From assembly GCA_002284615.2 (NCBI GenBank), contig MU069513.1, positions 72,284 to 91,193 on the forward strand: a DNA stretch of 18,910 nt. The letters run 5' to 3'. Origin of the DNA: Dunaliella salina (Eukaryota; Chlorophyta; Chlorophyceae; Chlamydomonadales; Dunaliellaceae). Position numbers and translations under genes: made by a program. Below are positions 1 through 7,187 of the stretch, piece by piece. The stretch's first letter is position 1; each line of letters opens with the position of its first letter. The notes beneath the pieces are model-generated. The model did no database searches. It was not told where the DNA came from and worked only from the letters and a program-made list of their open reading frames with translations.

Positions 1-17
1 CACACACACACACACAC
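1..17. repeat. (CA)n microsatellite at window edge
   Basis: A pure CA dinucleotide tract continues off the left edge. In the minus-strand transcript it reads as (UG)n and lies about 50 nt downstream of the 5' splice site of exon 67-200. This is the opposite orientation to the other long dinucleotide tracts here, which read as CA in the transcript. Confidence 0.9.
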
Positions 18-66
18 TCTTGCGAGGAGGTTACATGAGCTTTGATGGACCCTGCACACAACTTAC

Positions 67-200
67 GAGAGTGGTTCAGCGCGCTGTGGTTGCTGTGTAC
101 AGCCTCCGCCATCATTGTGTCTGTGGAGCAGCCCTGGGTTGTCGGATGGCTGCTCCTGTCCAGAGGCACTAAGCCATCCATGCCTGGTGCAAAGTTGCCA
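67..200 (-). CDS. Exon 11 of the minus-strand gene (last in window)
   Basis: This is an internal exon of 134 nt. The minus-strand acceptor is CTCTACCTCTGCAG at 201-214 and the donor is CTC|GTAAGT at 61-66, both close to consensus. It enters in phase 2 and leaves in phase 1, with 44 full codons and no stop. The peptide begins GNFAPGMDGLVPLDRSS and ends AVHSNHSALNHS. It is Ser/His/Asn/Met-rich and looks disordered. Its first base completes the AG left over from exon 859-1001 to a Ser codon, giving ...QQAIS-S-GNFAPG... I see no junction-copy array on its upstream side; its downstream side is cut off by the window edge. The product is unknown, and the coding call rests on splice sites, frame and phase match. 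Confidence 0.6.
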
Positions 201-257
201 CTGCAGAGGTAGAGGGAGTGGGCAGGTGTGTCAGGCTGCCCATACACAAATGTGAGT

Positions 258-262
<5 letters not shown>

Positions 263-325
<63 letters not shown>
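263..325. repeat. (TG)n microsatellite, about 63 bp
   Basis: A nearly pure TG tract on the plus strand, CA in the minus-strand transcript. It ends about 63 nt upstream of the acceptor of exon 67-200. Confidence 0.95.
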
Positions 326-328
<3 letters not shown>

Positions 329-501
329 CGCTTTCACGCACTTTCTCCTCATTATTGATATCCACTTCACCAACCTTGTGGATGAGGGCATGCCAGAGAC
401 GGGGGGCAGCAGAACAGCTACAGTTACAGGGGTAAGGTACAACGAGGGAAGGTCACAAGCTACAGTTATGGGGTTGCGGGAGGCATCAGGGTGCAAGAAA
501 G

Positions 502-849
502 TTACAGCAAAAACTTCATGATCATGCTCGTCAATGAGGCTTCCATCTCAACATCCACCTCACTCTCAGATGATAGGCTCCAGCCCTGGCAAGGCCACCT
601 TTGCTTCCATCTCAACATCCGCCTCACTCTCAGATGATAGGCTCCAGCCCTGGCAAGGCCACCTTTGAGGACAGAGCCAACAAGATTCAGACGATGCGGG
701 TTCCAGCTTACCTGGAGATGGCCTGCTGAAATCAAATACCGCCACGCATGGGCTCCAGACCTGGCAAGGGCACCTTTTAGGACTGGGGCAACGGATTTCA
801 GACGAGACGGGTGCCAGCTTTCCTAGAGATGCATTTTGTGTAAACCTGT
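502..849 (-). repeat. Degenerate copies of the 3' end of exon 859-1001
   Basis: The clearest copy is 712-760. It has the same length (49 nt) as the source segment 859-907 and keeps both a CCAG|GT acceptor-like edge and a CCAG|GTAAGC donor, but carries an in-frame TGA in the frame used by the source exon. It lies 147 bp from the source. Two more partial copies start at 649 and 585 (minus-strand reading GCCAG|GGCTGGAGCC). They are 64 bp apart and nearly identical over that unit. An open frame through the last copy (peptide SLSSESEVDVEMEAS, stop at 502-504) probably reflects the repeat and not a terminal exon. Confidence 0.6.
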
Positions 850-858
850 AGCCCTTAC

Positions 859-1001
859 CTGGAGATGGCTTGCTGAAATTGGAAATCGCCAGGCGTGGGC
901 TCCAGACCTGGCAGGGACAGGCTTGTGGGTAGAGGGCCCAGAGATGGGAGCCCCTTGGGGTCCAACTTGCCAGTGAGCGCAAAGGGGTCCGGCACTTGCT
1001 G
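859..1001 (-). CDS. Exon 10 of the minus-strand gene
   Basis: A 143-nt exon, phase 0 in and phase 2 out. The proposed acceptor is AAGGGGCAG|CAGCAAG, and the donor at 853-858 is CCAG|GTAAGG, close to consensus. The peptide starts QQVPDPFALTGKLDPKG and ends TPGDFQFQQAIS. It is Pro/Leu/Gly/Gln-rich, consistent with a disordered C-terminal region. The open frame continues upstream of the proposed acceptor, so the 5' edge could lie up to about 35 nt further out; GAAG|GGG is an alternative. A (CA)n tract in transcript sense begins about 35 nt upstream. The last 49 nt plus the donor are copied downstream in the intron. No family is recognised. Confidence 0.6.
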
Positions 1002-1033
1002 CTGCCCCTTCGCACCAGAAAGGCACAACACAG

Positions 1034-1035
<2 letters not shown>

Positions 1036-1115
<80 letters not shown>
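1036..1115. repeat. (TG)40 microsatellite
   Basis: An uninterrupted TG tract of 80 bp. It reads as CA in the minus-strand transcript and lies just upstream of the acceptor of exon 859-1001. Confidence 0.97.
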
Positions 1116-1117
<2 letters not shown>

Positions 1118-1576
1118 TTGCTGCTCACATGCTGCTCATACCCTCACCAGTGTCCGATTGCAGTTGGATGAGTGAAGAAGATGAAGTCAAAAAGGATGGT
1201 GTCCCCGGGGATGACTCTGTATTTTACCTGCAGCAGTACATTAGTGTTGCACGTGGTCCAGCTGTGTTGCAAGAGAGGGTTGCTGGTACCTTTTGCACAA
1301 AGTGAAGTCTAACGAGACTATGTGAGCAGCTTGCACATTTTAACAGGGTTCACGGGATAAACCATCAGTCACACAGTTTGACTGCTAGGCTGGCAATGAA
1401 GATGCAATAGAGTGCAAAATGAAAAAGCAGCTGGCTTAGTTGTTAAACTTGCATGCAGTCTGCCTGACTGCTTGTATTCCTAATCATAGTCCATGCTGCA
1501 CAGCAAAGATTTATGTGCACCTGCACCAACAATGCTTCTGGAGTTCTGCGCCTGGACATGCTCTCTCCTCTTGCAG

Positions 1577-1731
1577 GTTCCAAGGGTGGATGAGTGCCAA
1601 GACAGCATTGAGCTTGATGAAAAGCTGTGTTCAAATTGATAAGTTTCTCCTCTGCAGGTAACAAGGTACCCAAGCCTGAAGACCGAAATGCATTCCTGGT
1701 CATGACCCACAGAATCCACAAAGGCGCGTAA
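1577..1731 (+). other. Possible plus-strand exon pair or gene relic inside an intron
   Basis: Two coding-like blocks lie on the plus strand. The first follows CTCTCCTCTTGCAG (ending 1576) and reads VPRVDECQDSIELDEKL before a possible donor. The second follows TTTCTCCTCTGCAG (ending 1657) and, entered in phase 1, reads NKVPKPEDRNAFLVMTHRI...GA followed by TAA at 1729-1731. An acidic open stretch upstream (about 1167-1304, containing SEEDEVKKDGVPGDDS) could belong to the same unit. All of it sits in the intron between the minus-strand exons at 1962 and 1001. It could be a nested gene, a transposon relic or chance. No family is recognised. Confidence 0.25.
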
Positions 1732-1817
1732 ACCCTTCGCACAGTTGTAGGATCCCTTGCAAGTTTGGCACAATGCTCACTGGATCAATTAACATGCTTG
1801 CTCATCATTCATGTACA

Positions 1818-1850
1818 GGCACAACACTCACAAAACCTGTGAATGCTTGA
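1818..1850 (-). repeat. Copy of the 5' splice-site region of exon 1962-2126
   Basis: The minus strand reads ATTCACAG..TTT|GTGAGTGTTG here. The genuine junction 130 bp upstream in the transcript reads CTTCACAGACTCT|GTGAGTGTTT. The copy keeps a full GTGAGT donor. Confidence 0.55.
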
Positions 1851-1961
1851 GCGTGTTTCATGGACATGCATAACACAATATGAACCAGTAAATGTTTGGA
1901 AATCAATCACAAACAGGGCCGGCATTGTCACTGCTTCCTAGCTCATACTAAAAACACTCAC

Positions 1962-2126
1962 AGAGTCTGTGAAGGTGCGCGCATCGTTCACGTGGAGCGT
2001 GACTACTTGTTGGTTCCTGCTGAAACGCCAGCCACTGGTTTGCTCTGGGGAGTCCAGCAGGGCGTACCACCGCCCATTATTGTGGTACAGGTTGGTGTAC
2101 ATGCAGTGTGAATTATCACATTGCAT
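1962..2126 (-). CDS. Exon 9 of the minus-strand gene; possible GT61-like strand region
   Basis: A 165-nt exon (55 codons), phase 0 in and out. The acceptor is CACCCCTTGCAG|ATGCAA and the donor is GACTCT|GTGAGT. The peptide contains CMYTNLYHNNGRWYALLDSP, then WRFSRNQQVVTLHV. The N-x-G-R-W-Y pattern followed by short beta-strand-like segments weakly recalls GT61-type glycosyltransferases, but no catalytic motif is visible and this is resemblance only. Because the exon is symmetric (0-0), exon 3332-3486 would also join exon 859-1001 in frame without it. It could therefore be a cassette exon or part of another transcript. Both edges are copied in the flanking introns (2325-2395 and 1818-1850). 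Confidence 0.62.
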
Positions 2127-2324
2127 CTGCAAGGGGTGTAATGCGGGGCGCAGGCAAACATATTGCAGCTGAAACGGTTGAGGGTGAGAAGGCCTGGATG
2201 GTGTTGCTAAAGTTTAAATTGGTCTGAGCACAATGTAAGAGTAATCACAATGCCCTTGCAAAGGTGTGGTACTGCTCTTAAGCGCAAATGTGCAGCCACA
2301 GGAATTCAGAGCAAGCAGCCCCGC

Positions 2325-2395
2325 AAGACTATTGTTGCCATGCAAGTTGCAGTACACGCAGTGCAATGCATTATACTGCATCTGCAAGGGGAGCA
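2325..2395 (-). repeat. Copy of the 3' splice site and start of exon 1962-2126
   Basis: The minus strand reads CTCCCCTTGCAG|ATGCAGTATAATGC and continues into CACTGCGTGTACTGCAAC, matching the genuine CACCCCTTGCAG|ATGCAATGTGATAATTC and CACTGCATGTACACCAAC. The offset is 255 bp. The copy keeps a strong acceptor and about 55 nt of recognisable exon sequence. Confidence 0.65.
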
Positions 2396-2478
2396 ACATT
2401 GCACCAGGATGAAAACATGTCATTCGCAAGGTAAAAACAGGCAGAAAGCAAAGATACGGACATGCAGCCAAGGAGTAG

Positions 2479-2480
<2 letters not shown>

Positions 2481-2562
<82 letters not shown>

Positions 2563-2575
2563 NTGTGTGTGTGTG
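2481..2575. repeat. (TG)n microsatellite with an N
   Basis: About 95 bp of TG with one ambiguous base at 2563 and a phase slip there, which suggests assembly or base-calling uncertainty in tract length. It reads as CA in the transcript and lies 350 nt upstream of the acceptor of exon 1962-2126. Confidence 0.95.
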
Positions 2576-3119
2576 CAGCCATTACTTTCAACTCTGAGGG
2601 CAGTGACCGCAAAGTCATCAACCAATGTGCAAGTGTTGCACACAAACAATGCACGCAGTAGCACACTGGCGTGTGCAGATTTTTATACACATTGGCTCAA
2701 GGGAATATCAAGGGGGCGAGCTTGAGGTTTGCCGTGCAACCAAGGCTTCAAGGATGTGACATGCGGGTCCAGCACTCTTGCCGCAATTGTAAGGTTGCAA
2801 TGTAAGATTGCAACACATTGCTGGGGTTCAGCACTTCTTTAAGACTGCCATTGTAAAGAGGTCAAAACATGTGGGTGTGGCCATTAATGTCAGGCGTCAC
2901 TTGATTCATTTCCTTGATTTATTTCATGTATCGCTTCCCTTCGATTCGCAGAAGGCAAGCCCCATTGCCTCCCTGTCTTTGAACTAAAACAGCAGTGATT
3001 GCCTGTGTGTTTTGAAACCACACAAGCCACCACCTTTTCCTTTTCAGGGCATCCCTCAAGCCACCACGCCAGCTGAAACCATCTGGTCAAAGCACAAAGC
3101 ACACATTGAGCAACTATCC
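2576..3119. other. Intron sequence without a supported gene
   Basis: I find no convincing exon here. Small imperfect repeats around AAGGTTGCAATGTAAGATTG (2790-2820) and a pyrimidine-rich run ending CCTTTTCAG on the plus strand (3034-3046) are present, but no coding block with two splice sites follows. Confidence 0.5.
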
Positions 3120-3331
3120 CACGGAATGAGCCCAAATGAAAAGCCCACTTGCCAGTTATTGGGACAGATTCTGCTACAGGAGCAGAGGTGCATGCAACGA
3201 GTGTCCCAGGGAGGGATTGAGCCCAGGTGAGAAGCCCACTTACCGGTCATTGGCACAGATTATGTTGCAGGAGCAGAAGGTGCATGTAACGAGCTTCCCA
3301 GGGATTGAGCCCAGGTGAGAAGGCCACTTAC
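3120..3331 (-). repeat. Tandem copies of the 3' end and 5' splice site of exon 3332-3486
   Basis: Two extra copies of the exon tail plus donor lie at spacings of 88 and 91 bp. The donor edges in minus-strand reading are CCG|GTAAGTGGGC (3238-3243, a perfect donor) and CTG|GCAAGTGGGC (3147-3152, a GC-type donor). The genuine edge is CCG|GTAAGTGGCC (3326-3331). Each unit continues with TTCTCACCTGGGCTCAAT before the next copy of the glutamine-rich tail (CTCCTGCAACATAATCTGTG). Confidence 0.75.
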
Positions 3332-3486
3332 CGGCTGTTGGCACAGATTCTGCTGCAGCTGCAAGAGCAGTAGCTGTTGCTGCTGTTGCTGCTGTTGCTG
3401 TGTAGCGCTAGTGCCCTGCACACCGGACATGCCCACTCCAGCCCCCACGTCAAAGGGTGCCACACCTCCAAACAGCATCGGCAAGC
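3332..3486 (-). CDS. Exon 8 of the minus-strand gene, with poly-Gln run
   Basis: A 155-nt exon, phase 1 in and phase 0 out (51 codons). The acceptor is CTAATTGCAG|GC and the donor is CAGCCG|GTAAGT, both strong. The peptide begins LPMLFGGVAPFDVGAG, passes through GVQGTSAT and then nine consecutive Gln encoded by mixed CAG/CAA, followed by LLLLQLQQNLCQQP. Gly-rich then Gln/Leu-rich composition is typical of disordered regions of transcription factors or cofactors, which is an inference. The first codon is completed by the G left from exon 5143-5236 (Gly), giving ...SQDS-G-LPMLFGG. The tail and donor are reiterated downstream, and a diverged copy of the head lies at 4092-4140. Confidence 0.75.
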
Positions 3487-3764
3487 CTGCAATTAGTGCA
3501 AGATGCAGGTATCGTGGTCAGGATCGAGCATTACCGCAAGACTCCAAACTCCTTGAAAAGATAGAGGATCCTGGTGAAGACATGGAAGAATCTAATGATG
3601 ATACACGCGAGTGCAGACAGCCTCTTTGGCCTTGCCATGGCAAAGGAAGACATCAAGTTGTGAGCATGCACGGGTCTGCAATTTTGCACAGGCAGCAGTC
3701 TGTGGTGCACCTGTGTGGGTGACAGCGCGGCAAACAGCACACAGGCTCCAGTGGGGGCAGTTGA
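3487..3764. other. Intron with an acidic plus-strand open stretch
   Basis: On the plus strand 3530-3615 reads DSKLLEKIEDPGEDMEES followed by NDDTREC. This is protein-like in composition but has no convincing splice or start context. It could be a transposon relic or chance. Nothing else is supported. Confidence 0.25.
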
Positions 3765-4025
3765 TTGGCATTGATTGTTATTGGTTGGCAATTGGCATTG
3801 ATTGGCATTGATTGGCAATCAACCAACTTGGTTGGCAATTGGCAATTGGCATTAATCGGCATTGATTGGCAATCAACCAACTTGATTGGCAATTGGCAAT
3901 TGGCATTAATCGGCATTGATTGGCAATCAACCAACTTGATTGGCATATGGCAATTGGCATTGATTGGCATTGATTGGCAATCAACCAACTTGATTGGCAA
4001 TTGGCATGGATTGGCAATCAAACCA
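3765..4025. repeat. 54-bp tandem minisatellite (about 4.5 copies)
   Basis: Units start at ATTGGCAATCAACCAACTTG at 3811, 3865, 3919 and 3973 (exact 54-bp spacing), with a truncated unit at 4010. The unit is built from TTGGCAA/TTGCCAA words and is internally palindromic. Since 54 is divisible by three, both strands are open through it (WQLALIGIDWQSTNLIGN on the plus strand). I read this as a repeat artefact and not a protein. Confidence 0.9.
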
Positions 4026-4091
4026 GCTCTACTCATTTCAATCAAGTTTTGTCGAGAGAATCAAACGGCATCGGAAAATGACTACAGTAGA

Positions 4092-4140
4092 GGTGAGCAG
4101 AAAAGGCCCCATTCCTGCCGACAGCGTTGGCAAGCCCACG
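4092..4140 (-). repeat. Diverged copy of the start of exon 3332-3486
   Basis: The minus strand reads GGCTTGCCAACGCTGTCGGC then AGGAATGGGGCCTTTT. It is alignable without gaps to the exon start GGCTTGCCGATGCTGTTTGG then AGGTGTGGCACCCTTT (about two thirds identical; peptide GLPTLSAGMGPF against GLPMLFGGVAPF). The AG of the acceptor has been lost (CGTG|GGC). The offset is about 650 bp. Confidence 0.45.
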
Positions 4141-4195
4141 AGGCATGGCCCATTGGGAAGGGACATGCATACCGCCTCAGGCCTGGGTAAGCTTT

Positions 4196-4262
4196 TCCAT
4201 TCTTTCTTCATTCCTTTCTCTCCCTCCATTCTTCCTCTCTCTCTCCATTCCTTCTTTCTCAT
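4196..4262. repeat. CT-rich tract
   Basis: A pyrimidine-rich run (TTCCATTCTTTC...CTCTCTCTCCATTCC) on the plus strand, purine-rich in the transcript of the main gene. No gene is associated. Confidence 0.7.
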
Positions 4263-4319
4263 GACAAGGCACTGGCAATTGGAAATGGACTCATGGCAGT
4301 TGGGAATGGACTCATCCTC

Positions 4320-4384
4320 AGCCTGAGAGTGCGGGGGTGTCTCCACTACCGGAAGAGGCTCATCGAAGCTTGCAGAGCCGAGGC
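4320..4384 (-). other. Possible extra exon, unsupported at its 3' end
   Basis: After TTTCTTGGCAG on the minus strand, phase 1 reading gives LGSASFDEPLPVVETPPHSQ, which looks protein-like. Phase 1 entry would fit exon 5143-5236. I find no GT donor that restores phase 1 for exon 3332-3486, so I leave it out of the gene model. It may be another diverged copy of the 3486 exon edge. Confidence 0.25.
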
Positions 4385-4739
4385 CTGCCAAGAAAGCTCA
4401 GACTCTGAGCATCCTTTCACTGACGCTTTCATGCTGTGAGCAATGGTAAGACAAAACTATTTGTTTGCCCACCGCTGTCTGGGAGGGGGGCAGGTTGCCA
4501 CATATGTTCAGACTAATTGATTTACAACCAGCGTCATGCTCGCAAAGAACTTGCTTGGCTAGGCCTGCATGCGAAGCCCCTGCAGCCTCACCCACACAAA
4601 TGGAGGCAATCATGCTGTACACCCAAACCCCCACCAGTAAGTGGATAAACCAAAAAATGGCCGTTTTGCGGCAGCGTCATTACCTGGGCTTGAGTGCGAG
4701 CATGCCAGAGCCTTAGTGTGGACTGATGTGACCGTGCAG

Positions 4740-5142
4740 TTTATCTGAGTCCACAAAGCACGTCCTGAGAAGGTTGGTACTCTGGAATCACCCTGTTTGG
4801 TCATTCCTTGCCTGAGTCTGCCATCCTCATCCGTGCCAACCTTCTTCGGATGAGAAGGTTGGTGCTCTGTCAATTCAGATCCTTACCAGAATCGTGCTTG
4901 CTCATCCTGAGAAGGTTTGTGCCCTGTCTTTTTGGGGTGACCTCTCAACTGAGTCTTGGCTGCAGGGCTCATCTTTTACTGCTGCCGCTGAAGAGGGCGT
5001 ACTGCCTCACGTGTCGCCCATGGCATCACACCACAATACCACAGATACAGCCTGGAAAGGCCCTCCTGACCCTGTCCTGTTTGGTGATTCCCCACGTGCA
5101 ATTCTCAGGTTAGTGTCCTGTCTTTTTTGGGTGACTTCTCAC
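4740..5142 (-). repeat. Copies of the 3' end and 5' splice site of exon 5143-5236
   Basis: The best copy (about 4930-5006) repeats the second half of the exon and the intron start with a 194-bp offset. It reads TACGCCCTCTTCAGC, then GCAGCCAAGACTCAG, but the donor has decayed from TCAG|GTGAGA to TCAG|TTGAGA. Further short copies of the intron-start word (AACCTTCTCAG and variants) occur near 4765, 4855 and 4910. Confidence 0.7.
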
Positions 5143-5236
5143 CTGAGTCTTGGCTGCGGGGTTCATCCTTCACTGCCGCTGCTGAAGAGGGCGTACTCCC
5201 GCCTCTGCTGCTGCGATGCGCGCTGCGCTGCGGGCG
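5143..5236 (-). CDS. Exon 7 of the minus-strand gene
   Basis: A 94-nt exon, phase 0 in and phase 1 out (31 codons). The acceptor is ACATCCGTCTGCAG|CGC and the donor is GACTCAG|GTGAGA. The peptide begins RPQRSAHRSSRGGSTPSS and ends AVKDEPRSQDS. It is basic then Ser/Ala-rich, with a VKDEP sequence that fits the core of a SUMOylation site (psi-K-x-E), a suggestion from motif only. It joins the preceding exon 5641-5760 and the following exon 3332-3486 in phase. The downstream intron contains a copy of its tail with a mutated donor. Confidence 0.68.
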
Positions 5237-5640
5237 CTGCAGACGGATGTGCAGGAGATAGGATGTGGTAACGAGCAAAAAACAGCTAACAACAACAACA
5301 ACAGCAACAACAGGACAATTGACAAAGAAACAACAACAACAGCCACAGAAGAAGCGGGTACACGCGTACGCATTTAATGCCCAGCAATGCCTATCTGCTA
5401 GCAGCTGATAGAAACAGGCAAGCAGCTGATACGATAGGCAAGCCTTGCGTCCCCCTCCGACCATCAAAAAAAGGAAACAGTTGAGTTTGAGCTCTGGTTA
5501 TTACGACAGGCGTGGAGGATTTGCGCGGAGGAATTCGTACGAAGGAGACCAGGATGCCAAAATATGTTTCAAACATGACAGTTGTTTTTTTTTCTGATGA
5601 GAGCTGGTGTGAAATACCCTCAGCCTTCCACATCACAAAC
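5237..5640. other. Intron with (CAA)n-like tract
   Basis: From 5284 to 5345 the plus strand is CAA/CAG-rich (AACAACAACAACAGCAAC), which gives a T/G-rich stretch about 50 nt upstream of the acceptor of exon 5143-5236. No coding block with splice sites is supported in the rest. Confidence 0.55.
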
Positions 5641-5760
5641 CTGCGAGGAGTTGCTGGGCGAGGGCGGCTGCATGACGCCGGTAGGAGGGGAGCACATCGA
5701 GCTCACACCATTTGCATTTCCTGGCACAATGACTGAGGGCTGCGAGCCGCCAATCAGCTC
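5641..5760 (-). CDS. Exon 6 of the minus-strand gene
   Basis: A 120-nt exon (40 codons), phase 0 in and out. The acceptor is TTTGTGTGTTTGCAG|GAG and the donor is TCGCAG|GTTTGT. The peptide runs ELIGGSQPSVIVPGNANG, then SSMCSPPTGVMQ and PPSPSNSSQ. It is Ser/Pro/Gly-rich and likely disordered. The first ~46 nt plus the acceptor are duplicated twice immediately upstream at an exact 101-bp period. The genuine exon differs from both copies by having a CAG codon where they have TAG, which supports selection on this copy alone. Confidence 0.75.
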
Positions 5761-5990
5761 CTGCAAACACACAAATACATAGCAGCTGGACCTCATGCAC
5801 AGCAGTGCCCATGCGCATTTCCTGGCACAATGGCTGAGGGCTATGAACTGCCAATCAGCTCCTGCAAGCACACAAACACATAGCAGCTGGATCTCATGCA
5901 CAGCAGTGCCCATGCGCATTTCCTGGCACAATGACTGAGGGCTATGAACTGCCAATCAGCTCCTGCAAACACACAAACACATAGCAGCAG
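5761..5990 (-). repeat. Two upstream copies of the 3' splice site and start of exon 5641-5760
   Basis: Copies begin at 5861 and 5962 (period 101 bp). Each keeps TTTGTGTG(C/T)TTGCAG|GAGCTGATTGGC and the word CATTGTGCCAGGAAATGC. In both the seventh codon is TAG (E-L-I-G-S-S-stop) where the genuine exon has Gln. The acceptors look as strong as the genuine one. Confidence 0.85.
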
Positions 5991-6036
5991 GATCTCATGT
6001 GTAGCTCTTGCAACTGCAATTGCAAAACAGCTTTAC

Positions 6037-6162
6037 TTCACTCATAGCTCTCGCACCACAACTGGCCCCAGCAATCTAGCCTGCAGAGAGCAGCAGCACT
6101 TCACTCACACCTCCTGCACCACAACCGCCCCCAGCAATCCAGCCGGCAGAGCAGCCACATTT
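6037..6162. repeat. 62-bp tandem duplication
   Basis: Two copies start with CTTCACTCA at 6037 and 6099 and share ACCACAAC.G.CCCCAGCAATC. They lie upstream of the exon-6 copies in the same intron. I cannot tie them to an exon edge. Confidence 0.65.
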
Positions 6163-6399
6163 TCACCAGTAAACCAGGAGAGGAGGATGGAGGCAGCAGC
6201 TCTTTAAACAGAGTGCATGCAATGCAGCACAAAAGCATGGCATGGCGATTCAGCCCTCAGGCGCAGACATGTTTCAAGCTCTTGTTGGGGGTTCAAAATC
6301 CTTAGCGCGGATGTAGGGTTCAATTCCAGCTTTGAGGCTTCAAGATTACAGGAGTCAGGTCTTCGGGGCTCAGAATTCTCAGTATGGATGGAGGATTTT

Positions 6400-7071
6400 A
6401 TTCCAGCCAGGGTGCGCAGGCTGCATCTCCTGCACTAACCCCACCATCCACAGTACATGCCCGACCACCTCTGTTGCGCGCCCGACCATGCAGTTCGCAT
6501 GAGTGCCCAGCCAGGGTGCCCAGGCTGCACCCGCGCTGCACTCACCCCACCACATCCACAGTACGTGCTCCATCACCCATGTTACATTCCCTACCATACA
6601 CTCCGTCACTAGTGCACAGCCAGGGCGCCCAGGCTGCACCCGCGCTGCACTCACCCCACCACATCCACAGTACGTGCTCCATTACCCATGTTACACGCCC
6701 TGCCATACAATCCGTCACTAGTGCACAGCCAGGGCGCCCAGGTGGCGCCCAGTGCACTCACCCCGCCACATCCACAGTACACGCTCCACCACCCATGTTA
6801 CATTCCCTACCATGCAGTCCGTCACTAGTGCCCAGCCAGGGCGCCCAGGCTGCACCCGCGCTGCACTCACCCCACCACATCCACAGTACACGCTCCGCCA
6901 CGCATGTTACATTCCCTACCATACACTCCGTCACTAGTGCCCAGCCAGGGCGCCCAGGTGGTGCCCAGTGCACTCACCCCACCACATCCACAGTACACGC
7001 TCCACCAACCACGTTACATTCCCTACCATGCAGTCCGTCACCAATGCCCAGCCAGGGTGCCCGGGTTGCAC
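6400..7071 (-). repeat. 107/109-bp array seeded from the 3' end of exon 7072-7187
   Basis: The plus-strand marker GTGC(C/A)CAGCCAGGG recurs at 6503, 6612, 6721, 6828, 6937 and 7044 (spacing 109, 109, 107, 109, 107). In minus-strand reading each unit contains GG|GTGCAGCCTGGGC, matching the exon junction TGG|GTGCAACCCGGGC. Most units also carry a consensus-like G|GTGAGTG. The intron contains one donor-like site roughly every 50 nt. Confidence 0.8.
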
Positions 7072-7187
7072 CCATGCATGCTCCGCAGCAGTCCTCCAGG
7101 CTTTGAGCGTTTCGGCCGCCATGCCCTCTGGCTGGGTGAACACTTGCAGCACTGTCTGCATGCCCTGCTGCGTGCGCTGGAGCAGAC
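7072..7187 (-). CDS. Exon 5 of the minus-strand gene
   Basis: A 116-nt exon, phase 1 in and phase 0 out (38 codons). The acceptor is TTGTTCGTATGCCAG|GT. The donor is proposed as GCATGG|GTGCAA. The open frame continues beyond it, so ATG|GTAGGG (also phase 0) is an alternative 3' end. The peptide begins LLQRTQQGMQTVLQVFTQPE and continues to TLKAWRTAAEHAW, an amphipathic-helix-like segment. Phase 1 entry gives Gly after exon 9093-9120. The exon is flanked on both sides by arrays built from its own edges. The genuine acceptor (CCAG) is the best match among the five upstream copies. Confidence 0.62.

Noticed and set aside
502..585. Terminal exon encoding SLSSESEVDVEMEAS... with stop at 502-504
   Set aside because: It is one of two near-identical 64-bp copies of the head of the exon-859 tail unit, and exon 859-1001 joins exon 67-200 in phase without it.
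6384..7106. 240-codon plus-strand open frame, Pro/Ser/His/Thr-rich
   Set aside because: It lies wholly within the 107/109-bp array that is better explained as copies of the minus-strand exon 7072-7187 junction.
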